DNA from: a virus
Length of the DNA: 23,840 bases
Strand: one strand, 5' to 3'
Virus record (IMG/VR): IMGVR_UViG_3300042883_001486
Coordinates: 1-23,840 of that record
The notes under the pieces were generated by a model. The model ran no database searches, was not told where the DNA came from, and saw nothing but the letters and a program-made list of their open reading frames with translations. This document shows, piece after piece, positions 14,697 through 22,287 of this stretch. Numbering within the stretch: the first letter of the stretch is position 1; every line of letters starts with the position of its first letter. Made by a program: the position numbers and the translations under genes.

Positions 14697-15100
14697 TAGC
14701 TGAGATCGCCCTCGGCCTGTCGGTAGAATGTAATCGTACGTCGGGACTCAGCGTTTGGTCCACCCGTCTGGAAACTTCCAGTTACGAATGACTCCCACGC
14801 GTACACAGGGGTTGTGCCCCCGTCAGCGTAAAAGTAGCAGTTCACGGTTGTGCCCGAAAGCCCGTCCGTGATTGCTGAAGCCAAAGTAGCGTCGCCGTCG
14901 GCGATGACTTCTGCCGTGATCATACCGGCCTGAAGGCCGACGATCATCTTCTTATGGTCATTGCCTGCCACGGTCACGTCGATCGTGTCCGGAGCATCGA
15001 CTGTCCACGAAACAAGCCCGGTTAGCGACGTAGCGCCTGCCGGACCCTCATCGTTAGGTCCAATCTTGATGACCGCATTGCGGCCAACGGTTACTGCCAT
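14696..15100 (-). CDS. Major tail protein (tail tube)
   Basis: The product is 134 residues, with AAAAAGGAGA 9 nt before the ATG. It is mostly beta: MAVTVGRNAVIKIG, LVSWTVDAPDTIDVTVAGND, then KKMIVGLQAGMITAEVIAD, TTVNCYFYADGG and RRTITFYRQAEGDLS. The 'T-I-D-V-T' and 'G-L-x-x-x' rhythm is seen in TP901-1/lambda-type tube proteins. The location after the DUF3168 completion gene and before the chaperones is that of the tube gene in siphoviruses. It would form stacked hexameric rings around the tape measure. Confidence 0.8.
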   Translation of the reverse strand: MAVTVGRNAVIKIGPNDEGPAGATSLTGLVSWTVDAPDTIDVTVAGNDHKKMIVGLQAGMITAEVIADGDATLASAITDGLSGTTVNCYFYADGGTTPVYAWESFVTGSFQTGGPNAESRRTITFYRQAEGDLS

Positions 15101-15117
15101 GATATGGGTTCTCCTTT

Positions 15118-15546
15118 TTAGAGTGTCAGTGCCTCATCCTGCTGCAACAGGATGGAAACTCGATACACTCGCTCATTATCTACAACCGGCTGCGGAGCGA
15201 AGATCGTGCGCCACGTTCCTTCTCGCAGTTCGAACCCGCCGCCAAACACACTGCTGGACTCGTCAGCTGCCACGCCTTGCCCGACCATTAGTGCTTCGAT
15301 ATTGTCCCCCATAGTTTCCGCCTCGTCAGGAGTGGCCGCCATAACGTCGATCTGCACGGTTCGGCGAATGATACCATGCGCGTTGCTGATCCGGCGCTTG
15401 ATCGCCGGGGACTGGATGTAGGTGATATATGGAAGCTGGGCATCTGGAGCAACGTCACCCTGAACGTAGACACCCGTAGCCCCAAGGCTGCCGGCCTCTT
15501 CATCAAGAATGCCATATACAAACTCGTTAATCGCCTGAGCTGTCAT
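15118..15546 (-). CDS. Tail completion/terminator protein (DUF3168-like)
   Basis: The product is 142 residues; its ATG overlaps the stop of the gene before (ATGA). Features that fit DUF3168: a helical start INEFVYGILDEEAG, PYITYIQ (about 39-45), HGIIRRTVQIDVMAAT with the following helix DEAETMGDNIEALM, and an end strand ERVYRVSILLQQDE. Such proteins cap the tail tube where it meets the neck. It lies between the gp10-like protein and the tail tube, as usual. Confidence 0.75.
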   Translation of the reverse strand: MTAQAINEFVYGILDEEAGSLGATGVYVQGDVAPDAQLPYITYIQSPAIKRRISNAHGIIRRTVQIDVMAATPDEAETMGDNIEALMVGQGVAADESSSVFGGGFELREGTWRTIFAPQPVVDNERVYRVSILLQQDEALTL

Positions 15547-16070
15547 GGGCGCTCCTTAAACTTCTTCTTAATCGCCTCGCCAATAGTGTGTGTCGCCGTC
15601 ATTTGTGCGAAGTTTTCAGCCACAGTCCAGAACCCCGTGGCCGCCATTCCCTTTCGGGCGATCTGCTTGGCAAGTCGCTTGGCCGAAATCTTAAGTCCCT
15701 TAGCGGCAATCCATGCTTCTAGTTCCGCCTCTGATGGCTCAATACCAGGAGCTCGTCCATAGTTGAGCTCAGACGCGTATGGAGAGTCTGTCAAAGCAAC
15801 TGACTCGCCATCTTGAACTTCGGTGCGGATACTCTTGACCAAGGCTCCGCTGGCATTGTGGGGATACTGATTTGGAGAAACTACGCCCTCACCAAGAAAG
15901 CCCACCGCAGAAAGCCCCTGCGCCCCTCCTCCGGATGGCGCAATAAGTGCCTGGCGCGCCTCCTCGGCGGCATTCTGTGCCGTTTTATTAGCCCCCTCCA
16001 GCGCCGCTTCTTTCACAAGCGCTACCAGCGCAGCGACATCAAGCTTTGGATCTTTAATAGTAATAATCAT
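15543..16070 (-). CDS. HK97 gp10-like neck/tail protein
   Basis: The product is 175 residues, with 4-nt ATGA overlaps at both ends. The N-terminal helix (LVKEAALEGANKTAQNAAEEA), the centre SGALVKSIRTEV and YASELNYGRAPG (the family's Y-x-x-x-x-E/N-x-G region), and the C-terminal helices fit HK97 gp10-like proteins of the head-tail interface. It sits between the head-closure and completion genes, as expected. Confidence 0.75.
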   Translation of the reverse strand: MIITIKDPKLDVAALVALVKEAALEGANKTAQNAAEEARQALIAPSGGGAQGLSAVGFLGEGVVSPNQYPHNASGALVKSIRTEVQDGESVALTDSPYASELNYGRAPGIEPSEAELEAWIAAKGLKISAKRLAKQIARKGMAATGFWTVAENFAQMTATHTIGEAIKKKFKERP

Positions 16071-16477
16071 GGACGCATCACCTGACGAGCCCGGAGGGTC
16101 GTGGTGACGCGCATGGTGGTATCACGGTTGTCCTGCCCCTCGAGCAGCTCATAGACGGTATCTGTGTCTTCAATGCGCACGGCAACGGCATCAGACATAT
16201 CGGCATCAAACGGAAGGATTACGTCGACTTCGCGCTGGCCGGCGGCCTGGCCGCCAATATTACGGGTGGAAGTATCGGAGTTGACTGAGAGCTTAATCAG
16301 GCCAGTAACCGTACTCAAGACGGTATAGCCATCCTTCGTCCGAAAGCCGGCGGCGGTTCGGGCTCCCTCGTCGCGGCCAAGGATCTCAACGTTTCGCTGC
16401 GTGTTGTCATCTTCCCCAATCAACTGGGGAACTAGGGCACGCAGGTCGTTAAGCAGTGACTCTGGAAATGCGGTCAT
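16067..16477 (-). CDS. Head closure / head-tail joining protein
   Basis: The product is 136 residues, joined to its neighbours by ATGA overlaps. The start is helical (TAFPESLLNDLRALVPQLIG) and the rest a small beta barrel (TVLSTVTGLIKLSV, GQREVDVILPFDADM, DTVYELLEGQD, TMRVTTTLRARQV). This matches the head-closure/joining type, where the strand before the end handles 'x-V-Y-E-L-L/V-x-G'. I assign the role from fold pattern and position. Confidence 0.65.
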   Translation of the reverse strand: MTAFPESLLNDLRALVPQLIGEDDNTQRNVEILGRDEGARTAAGFRTKDGYTVLSTVTGLIKLSVNSDTSTRNIGGQAAGQREVDVILPFDADMSDAVAVRIEDTDTVYELLEGQDNRDTTMRVTTTLRARQVMRP

Positions 16478-17016
16478 CGGAAGTCGTGCCTCTCAGCCGG
16501 AATGCGGCCGAGGCCCGACCCGCGGCGCAACTCGCGAAGCTGCGACTCCAGCGCCTTGATCTGCTGGCTTCGGGCGGCCTTTGCCGCTCCGGTAATCTCA
16601 ACGTCGAACTCAGTGTGCAGCTGGCCAATGCGCGCCACAATAAGCCGCTCGGCGGCGGCAGCGACATCCCACTTGGTGGTTCGAACATAGATGGGGGTAT
16701 CCTGTGGCTCACTAAAGACCACAATCCCACGAAGCTGGTTAATCGTATCTTCCCACAGTTCTGGATCAATAACATCAAACTGCGCATCAAAAAACTCAAA
16801 CTCCGCACCCGGGCGGAAGGGAAGCTCGAAGCGGGTTTCGTAGGTTACTCCGCCGGTGCCGAGAGCATCTGGGAGCGCGCTAAGGGAAAGCATCTCGACG
16901 GGGGTGCCGGTGGCATCGAGAGCGTCTTGGACTTCATCGTCGCTAAAATAGGTGCTTGTGCCGCCGAGAACCAGCTGGGTCTCGCCGATTGGAACTGCCA
17001 GAGTTGCTCGTGCCAT
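16474..17016 (-). CDS. Neck/head-tail adaptor protein
   Basis: The product is 180 residues, with CAGGAGA 7 nt before the ATG. No sharp motif is visible. The first 110 residues mix strands and helices with many acidic residues (FSDDEVQDALDATG, AEFEFFDAQFDVIDPELW), and the last 60 are a long helical region (KAARSQQIKALESQLRELRR). As the first gene after the capsid gene and coupled to the closure protein, it is most likely the adaptor attached to the portal. Alternative: a minor capsid protein. Confidence 0.5.
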   Translation of the reverse strand: MARATLAVPIGETQLVLGGTSTYFSDDEVQDALDATGTPVEMLSLSALPDALGTGGVTYETRFELPFRPGAEFEFFDAQFDVIDPELWEDTINQLRGIVVFSEPQDTPIYVRTTKWDVAAAAERLIVARIGQLHTEFDVEITGAAKAARSQQIKALESQLRELRRGSGLGRIPAERHDFR

Positions 17017-17064
17017 TATGTTCTCCTGAATAGGCGGATAAAACTAGAAGAGAGAAGGGGCTCC

Positions 17065-17091
17065 GGGCGGGGGGCCGAAGCCCACCCGCCC
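17065..17091 (-). terminator. Strong hairpin after the capsid gene
   Basis: On the minus strand GGGCGGG-T-GGGC pairs with GCCC-CCCGCCC around a TTCG tetraloop: 11 GC pairs with one bulged T. It lies about 17 nt after the capsid stop. The sequence beyond is pyrimidine-rich but lacks a true U-run, so it may be a partial terminator or a transcript-stabilising end. Confidence 0.6.
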
Positions 17092-17107
17092 GTCGCAAGA
17101 CTAAAGA

Positions 17108-17941
17108 TTAGTCCATGCCCCAGACGCCTAGGGCGAGTGCCCCTGGCTCAATGACCTTGAAGCCACAGACCACGAGGGCGCGGATCACGTCCGAGAACGT
17201 GGCCGGGTCGCGGTAAGCTTCAACCTTGTTAACCTGCTGGACAAACGCGGTCGAAACCTCGTGCCCGGCGATAACTCGGTTGGCCTCTAGGTTGTGGCTA
17301 ACGAGAACGCGGAGTCCCGCGGCCTCACCAACCGTACCAGTTGTCGCGATGCTATCACCAGCAACCGAAGCTCGGTTGAGGCGCTCATCGAGAACAAGCT
17401 TTGCGGCAAAATCCGGAGTCACGATCGCAAAGCGACCACTCATCGGGACCTTGGCGTCGGTCAGGTTCGCCGCAAGCTCAACAAGGAGCGAGTAGGCTGA
17501 CTGACCAGTAACGTTAACGAAGTACGGGCTTGCGCCTGAACCAACGTCATTGCCACCTGCGCGGCCGTCGATCATCGCCTGGAGAAGCTCCTGGTCGATC
17601 GCATCGGCGAACGCGTAAGCACCACGTCGGGTCGCTTCGTCAAGAACCGAGGCACGAGCCTGAGCGGCATCAACATCGTCGACCTTGATCGCGAAATACT
17701 TCGCAACATCAAGAGCGAGAGTCTGATCCGTGGTCGTAACCGCGGCCGGTGAGATGGTCGTTGCATCAGGATTATAGTTGGAAACGGTAACCGCTCCAAC
17801 CTTATTGATCACAATGCTATTACCGTACGTAAGCTCACCTTCGTACTGAGTGTTAACCACCGACCCGGCAACGAGTGCCTTGTCGAGGTGGCCCTGAAGG
17901 GCCGCCGACCAAATAGTCGGCTTGAAATCTGAAAGTGCCAT
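17108..17941 (-). CDS. Major capsid protein (P22 coat-like)
   Basis: The product is 277 residues, with GAAGGAG about 9 nt before the ATG. The start MALSDFKPTIWSAALQGHLD followed by ALVAGSVVNTQYEGEL and SIVINKVGAVTVSNY is the pattern of P22-coat-like HK97-fold capsid proteins of many phages. The end is beta-rich with VRVLVSHNLE-like strands, EVSTAFVQQVNKVEAYRDP and FKVIEPGALALGVWG. It would form the icosahedral shell with the separate scaffold encoded upstream. No capsid protease gene is visible, so no N-terminal processing is predicted. Confidence 0.88.
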   Translation of the reverse strand: MALSDFKPTIWSAALQGHLDKALVAGSVVNTQYEGELTYGNSIVINKVGAVTVSNYNPDATTISPAAVTTTDQTLALDVAKYFAIKVDDVDAAQARASVLDEATRRGAYAFADAIDQELLQAMIDGRAGGNDVGSGASPYFVNVTGQSAYSLLVELAANLTDAKVPMSGRFAIVTPDFAAKLVLDERLNRASVAGDSIATTGTVGEAAGLRVLVSHNLEANRVIAGHEVSTAFVQQVNKVEAYRDPATFSDVIRALVVCGFKVIEPGALALGVWGMD

Positions 17942-17975
17942 GTTGGGCTACTCCTTCTATATTATGAATGAACTT

Positions 17976-18605
17976 TTATCGTGCCTTGTTCTTGAGTCGC
18001 TGTAGCGCGGCCAAAACCTCGCTAGGAGAACGACCCTCGAGATCGGCAACGGTCTGGGGTTCCATCACGCGCTCGGGGTTTGTAATAGCTCCGGTTGCAA
18101 AACTACGTGGCGCGTTCAGCAAGTGCGGCTTCTTGGTCGCAAGATCAGCGAGAAGCAAACTTACGTTTGTCTCACCAGCCTCGTTAACCTCGATACCATC
18201 CTTGATGAACAGTAGTGCATCGTCTGCGTCTACAAATCCAAGGGAGGGGGCGTGCTTCAAAATCTCATTTCGGACGACGACATCGCGAAGTTTTGCCTCG
18301 AGTTCCGAAACCTTTGCCGAAAACGGCTCAAGCTCGGTCACCTTAGCAATGGCGACTTCTCGGGCGGCGTGAGCCGCTTCGATATCCCGCCGGAGCTGCT
18401 GGTGCTCTCGGTTCAACTCACGAGCCCGCCGAAGCGAGATCGGAGCATTCTCATCCTCTGGCTCCCCCTCGGAAGCCAGTAACGCCGGCGCTGCATCCGC
18501 AACTACCGGTTCCAGGTTCTGCTCGACGGGTGCCGCCGGGGCAATCACCGTCTCCGTTGCGGTCTCGCCCGCCTGGGGCTCGACAGTTGGATTGAGCTCA
18601 CTCAT
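17976..18605 (-). CDS. Scaffolding protein
   Basis: The product is 209 residues, with TAGGAGA upstream. The first 50 residues are low-complexity Ala/Pro/Glu (TVEPQAGETATETVIAPAAP). Residues about 55-125 form a coiled coil (RRARELNREHQQLRRDIEAA, then KVTELEPFSAKVSELEAKLR). The C-terminus (about 185-209) ends in the basic ALQRLKNKAR, as in scaffolds that contact the coat protein. It lies between portal and capsid genes, the standard place. It should guide procapsid assembly and then leave. Confidence 0.8.
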   Translation of the reverse strand: MSELNPTVEPQAGETATETVIAPAAPVEQNLEPVVADAAPALLASEGEPEDENAPISLRRARELNREHQQLRRDIEAAHAAREVAIAKVTELEPFSAKVSELEAKLRDVVVRNEILKHAPSLGFVDADDALLFIKDGIEVNEAGETNVSLLLADLATKKPHLLNAPRSFATGAITNPERVMEPQTVADLEGRSPSEVLAALQRLKNKAR

Positions 18606-18623
18606 CCTGTTTTCTCCTACTTA

Positions 18624-19979
18624 TCACTCGCCATTGCCGTTCGGACTGGCCGAAACGGTTGGCGAAGGCGTGGGCTCGGTAAGAGTGCCGCTCTCCGCGA
18701 CCTTCTCTTCCTCCGCTGCAGGATCAGTGATCCCGGCGGTGCGCCAGACAGTATCCTTGCTGGCACCGAGTGCAACGAGCGCCTGGGCTCGCTGGATATC
18801 GGCCATCGGATCTGGAACCATCTCGGCCCACATCAAGCGCGGCGTACTCGTGAGAGGACGGCCGGCGATGGCAAACATGCGGCGAACAACCTCGGAGACA
18901 AACGAACCGTAGGTTCGGCGCTTGATCTCCGTGCGCTCGATGATCGGGGTATAGTGGTAACGCATGGCCGACCCCGAGGCGCGACCAATCTGCTGTCCCT
19001 GCGTCGCGTCGGTTGCGATCTTTGGGATATGGGTAAAGCTGTGGAGGTCGTCAATGAACCTCGTGTAGGTGTTGAGCGAGCCGGCAACGTCAGCCTTTGG
19101 CTCCACCTGATTAAGGCGCATTTCGGCGTCTGGTAGCAAGACCACGCCGCCCGGAGTCAGGTCAAGTTCGCCGGCGCTATCGGCAGAAAGCCCGGCGACC
19201 CAAAGGATTGGGTTGGCGTAGATGCGAACCATCTTGTTGGTATGGCTGGCGATCTCTTCGATCGTCTCGCAAAGCTCGAGCACCTCAAAGGTCAGGTCGG
19301 CCTCGCCCCAATACTCATTGGCAGCAGGCAGGTTCTGGCACTCAACAATCTGAGGGAAGGTAAACGGCCACTCGTACTCACGGCTTGTGATGACGCGGCC
19401 AGAGCCGGCATCCTCGGTCGTGTCGGTGATAGTCCACGTGCCCATCGAGTTTCGTTCGTGGCGCTGGGTAAAGAGGATTGGCTTTCCGGTATCTGGTGAC
19501 ACGGCAGAATACTGGATCCTGTAGGCCATCGTCTCTTCAATGTCGTCTGGGCTAAAGGTTGCGGTAACAGTCATTGGATCAAGGATAACCAGCTTCGGGA
19601 ACTCAGAGCCGGCGATGCTAACGATCTTACCAAAGACGTGGCCCGAAACTCCGCCGTTAACGGCAAGCTTCTGAAGCTGGACCATGCGTCGGTCCATTGG
19701 CCATGCCTCGTTAATCCACGCCTCGTCCTCGGTCGCCCCAGAGCCAAGCTCAATGGGAAGATCCTTGCTGAAGAGCCAGTTAACGCCCTTGTCAACGATC
19801 AGGCGCGGCCAAGAAAGGCGCACGCTATCGCGATTGTCATCGCCCCTAAATGCGGGCGCAGTAGCTCCGGCGTATGCCTTGTAGGCTCGATAAAGCTGGC
19901 GCTGGCGTCGGTCCTCTGACTCGACGGTGCGCTGATACTCGAGTGGAAGACCGGTAAGTTGATTGATGATCTTTGCCAT
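18624..19979 (-). CDS. Portal protein
   Basis: The product is 451 residues from ATG 19979, whose first base is shared with the TAA of the terminase gene. An in-frame ATG at 19997 would add 6 residues but has no ribosome binding site; GGAG overlapping it serves the downstream start. The SPP1 gp6-like portal pattern is visible: an N-terminal helix with DRRQRQLYRAYKAYAG, then VRLSWPRLIVDKGVNWLFSK, central beta parts, the long helix ELCETIEEIASHTNKMVRIY, then THIPKIATD, QIGRASGSAMRYHYTPIIER and RRMFAIAG. The C-terminal 45 residues are low-complexity (TLTEPTPSPTVSASPNG). It forms the dodecameric DNA channel. Confidence 0.88.
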   Translation of the reverse strand: MAKIINQLTGLPLEYQRTVESEDRRQRQLYRAYKAYAGATAPAFRGDDNRDSVRLSWPRLIVDKGVNWLFSKDLPIELGSGATEDEAWINEAWPMDRRMVQLQKLAVNGGVSGHVFGKIVSIAGSEFPKLVILDPMTVTATFSPDDIEETMAYRIQYSAVSPDTGKPILFTQRHERNSMGTWTITDTTEDAGSGRVITSREYEWPFTFPQIVECQNLPAANEYWGEADLTFEVLELCETIEEIASHTNKMVRIYANPILWVAGLSADSAGELDLTPGGVVLLPDAEMRLNQVEPKADVAGSLNTYTRFIDDLHSFTHIPKIATDATQGQQIGRASGSAMRYHYTPIIERTEIKRRTYGSFVSEVVRRMFAIAGRPLTSTPRLMWAEMVPDPMADIQRAQALVALGASKDTVWRTAGITDPAAEEEKVAESGTLTEPTPSPTVSASPNGNGE

Positions 19980-21364
19980 TATCGTCTCGTGCTCCATGGG
20001 CTACGGACAAGGCGAACGGGGCGATTGCTCCGGACTGCCAGCGCACTCAGTGCGCCCGACGCGGCATCTACCTGGTCGTCGTGAAACCCAGGTAGGGGGA
20101 ATGCCTCGAGCTCGTCAAAGAAACTGGCATTCCATGGACCGCGCACAATCCAAACATCTCCCGCTTCGGCCATCGCCGCGAACGGATTTGCACGAACCTC
20201 CTTGCTACCTGTGCTGCGAATAGCCTTGAAGTCGAACCCAAATAGTACCTGACGACGATAGCGATCCGCAACCGCCACGCCAGATGCTCCTGGTTCCTGC
20301 TCCATGCGGACGGCCACAGCCTTGCCATCCCTCTCCGCAACCTCGCGGACCTTCTCTTCTACCTTGCCGGGCGTCGCACGGAACCGGACGATATCGCCAA
20401 TAACAACGCTTCCGTCCTTGCGGCGACCCACGAGCGCTCCGACGGTGTAGTCTGGATCTTTGCCCTTCGCGGCCTCTGTTGCGGCGAGGTCCCAAAAGCG
20501 GATCCACTGGATCATATCCTCTGGGCGCGTATCAGTTAGTTTACCATCAAACCATTCCTTGCGGAACTTCTGACCGGTCTCAGTTGCCACCCAGTCGCCA
20601 TTCAGCAGGCGTGCCCGCTGGACGGGATCAAGGATCATAAGGGAGTTGATGTAGGACTCTCGGTCAAGGTGGGGGTTGTCGTTGACGCTGGCCGGAACGA
20701 AGAGGCGGTCAGACTCGAGCCCCTCCGGCTTGTCGATAAAGCGCCGACGGACCCACTCGTGGCCGGGGCCCCCCGGGTTAGTGGCGGCACGGACTCGGAG
20801 CGGAACCTGGGACGTAGACAATCGGCGCAGACGGCTGAAGAGATAGAGATACTGGTACTCGTGGGGGAACTGGGTCAACTCATCGATCCCAATAAACTGG
20901 AACTCCGCACCCTGGTAACGAAGCTCGTCGCCATCGTGCTCGAGGTAGCCAAAGGAAAGCGTGGCACCGGACGGGAAGGTGAAGCGATAGTTGACCCCAT
21001 CCCAGTGGGCATCGGATCCGGCCAGCCAGGCGCGAGCGCGATACATGATCGCCTCGGGCAGCGCAAGGTCCTTGTAGCTACGACGAAGAATGAGCGCGTT
21101 GTAGCCGGGCACGTCAACATACTGCAGTGCCGCCATCAGGAGCGCTGAAGACTTCCCGCCGCCAGCGGCTCCTCCGTAAAGGGCCTCTTGGCAGTCTAGA
21201 AGTAAGAAAGCCGCTTGTGGCGGCTCAGGCGCCTGTGGAATATACTTCGTCATCCTCGGTGTCGTCGCTTTCGCCAACTCCGCCAGTTTCTCCGGCGACG
21301 CTGAGCGCACTAGCGATAGCCAGTGTTCCGAGGATGCGAGCGATGCGTTCTGGGTCTCCGGCAT
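19979..21364 (-). CDS. terL: Terminase large subunit
   Basis: The product is 461 residues from ATG 21364, with AAGGTGGAG at ideal spacing; it overlaps the small subunit by 140 nt. TTG 21367 and ATG 21253 are alternative starts. I keep the longer form because the SPEKLAELAK segment before TKYIPQ is usual in this family. ATPase: Walker A GGAAGGGKS (64-72), Walker B FIGIDE (157-162), coupling motif AATNPGG (193-199). RNase H-type nuclease: D292 (FWDLA), acidic E355/E357, D429-D430 (HDDQVDA). It pumps and cuts DNA during packaging. The packaging type cannot be told by eye. Confidence 0.93.
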   Translation of the reverse strand: MPETQNASLASSEHWLSLVRSASPEKLAELAKATTPRMTKYIPQAPEPPQAAFLLLDCQEALYGGAAGGGKSSALLMAALQYVDVPGYNALILRRSYKDLALPEAIMYRARAWLAGSDAHWDGVNYRFTFPSGATLSFGYLEHDGDELRYQGAEFQFIGIDELTQFPHEYQYLYLFSRLRRLSTSQVPLRVRAATNPGGPGHEWVRRRFIDKPEGLESDRLFVPASVNDNPHLDRESYINSLMILDPVQRARLLNGDWVATETGQKFRKEWFDGKLTDTRPEDMIQWIRFWDLAATEAAKGKDPDYTVGALVGRRKDGSVVIGDIVRFRATPGKVEEKVREVAERDGKAVAVRMEQEPGASGVAVADRYRRQVLFGFDFKAIRSTGSKEVRANPFAAMAEAGDVWIVRGPWNASFFDELEAFPLPGFHDDQVDAASGALSALAVRSNRPVRLVRSPWSTRR

Positions 21365-21743
21365 CAATCTCCACCTTATTTACGATGACATTGCTGGTGG
21401 CAAGTTGCCCCCCCACGGTCACCTTCGCGTTTCGACTAAACTCTTCCGGCATGGTTCGCTCGAGGATCCAGGCCGCGGCCTTCCAATCGCCCTCTTCGGA
21501 CGACTGCTCGATGCGTCGCAGAAGCTTCTCGCGCCGACGAAGCTTGGCCTCATCAATGCGCTCGCCCAACTCTGGGTCCTGCTCCAACCAATCGTAGAGG
21601 GTGCGACGGCCGATCCCCGCAACTCGTGCCGCGTCTGTTAGTGTCCCACCGGCCTCGATGGCGTTGAGGACGGCCTCGATGGTCTCGGGCGTCTTCTTGG
21701 TCATGCCGATCGGAGCTGGCTTCGAGGTAATCTCTTCGCTCAT
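21225..21743 (-). CDS. terS: Terminase small subunit
   Basis: The product is 172 residues from ATG 21743, with TAGGAGA 5 nt upstream; an open frame to 21815 lacks such a site. Residues about 32-55 form a helix-turn-helix (GTLTDAARVAGIGRRTLYDW), followed by a helical oligomerisation part (ELGERIDEAKLRRREKLLRR). The middle is EEGDWKAAAWILERTMPEEF, a segment typical of phage small terminases. The C-terminus is acidic (ESDDTEDDE). It recognises the packaging site. It is the first gene of the leftward virion block and overlaps terL. Confidence 0.85.
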   Translation of the reverse strand: MSEEITSKPAPIGMTKKTPETIEAVLNAIEAGGTLTDAARVAGIGRRTLYDWLEQDPELGERIDEAKLRRREKLLRRIEQSSEEGDWKAAAWILERTMPEEFSRNAKVTVGGQLATSNVIVNKVEIDAGDPERIARILGTLAIASALSVAGETGGVGESDDTEDDEVYSTGA

Positions 21744-21969
21744 ATATCTCCTATATTCCCCATGGGTCGATAAGGACGGCAGGCCCCACCTCACGCCAAC
21801 CACCGTCACCGACAACCAACGCTAGGGGGTAACGTTCAGTCGGTCCCACAAACGGACGGTCGCGAGGACACATCCGTAAGATCTCGCAGTAGGCGCGACG
21901 ATTGGTCATATTCGGCCGCACGCTGCTGCGCGGTGCGAGGATAGATACGGGGATATAGGAGGACAGGGG
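21744..21969. promoter_or_regulatory. Divergent intergenic region between virion and lysis blocks
   Basis: These 226 bp separate terS (leftward) and the first lysis-block gene (rightward), so at least one promoter each way is expected here. I find no consensus -35/-10 pair. An imperfect inverted repeat, ACGGA...TCCGT, lies near 21853-21878. ATATAG precedes both ribosome binding sites (21751-21756 complement, 21953-21958). The packaging site could also lie here, next to terS. Confidence 0.4.
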
Positions 21970-22278
21970 ATGCTTGAACTGATCAACGCACTGCTCGCAA
22001 AGGCAGATCTAACCACGCCAGAGGGATGCCGACGCGTTGCCGATGAGCTCGTCGCCGCGCTAAAGACTGCCGAGATCGGCGATCCAATCCTTATTGTGCC
22101 ATCAGACTTCCTATCGGCGCTTGAGATGTCGCCACGCGCGCGCGTGCTTTGGCCCCGTCACGGTGTCGATACTGAGGGACATGTTATCTTTCCCATTGGC
22201 CCTGCCGGCACCTATGGCCCGCTGCGCCTCTTTCTTGACCCACACGCAACGCGTATCGCCGTTGCGATCACAGCCTAA
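21970..22278 (+). CDS. Hypothetical protein at start of lysis block
   Basis: The product is 102 residues; the ATG has AGGAGG about 7 nt upstream. The first half is helical (MLELINALLAKADLTTPEGC, then RRVADELVAALKTAE). The second half looks beta-rich (IVPSDFLSALEM, HVIFPIGPAGTYGPLRLFLD, RIAVAIT). No membrane segment and no known motif. It lies 9 nt before the endolysin gene and is surely co-transcribed with it, but that alone does not make it a lysis protein. Confidence 0.6.
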   Translation: MLELINALLAKADLTTPEGCRRVADELVAALKTAEIGDPILIVPSDFLSALEMSPRARVLWPRHGVDTEGHVIFPIGPAGTYGPLRLFLDPHATRIAVAITA

Positions 22279-22287
22279 GGAGAGCAG

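Noticed and set aside
16456-17154. 232-codon plus-strand frame over the neck protein and capsid end
   Set aside because: Antisense to coupled structural genes and spans the hairpin after the capsid gene; no domain recognised.
21744-21969. Possible tRNA or small RNA gene in the divergent region
   Set aside because: No cloverleaf, CCA end or strong hairpin-plus-U-run could be found by eye.
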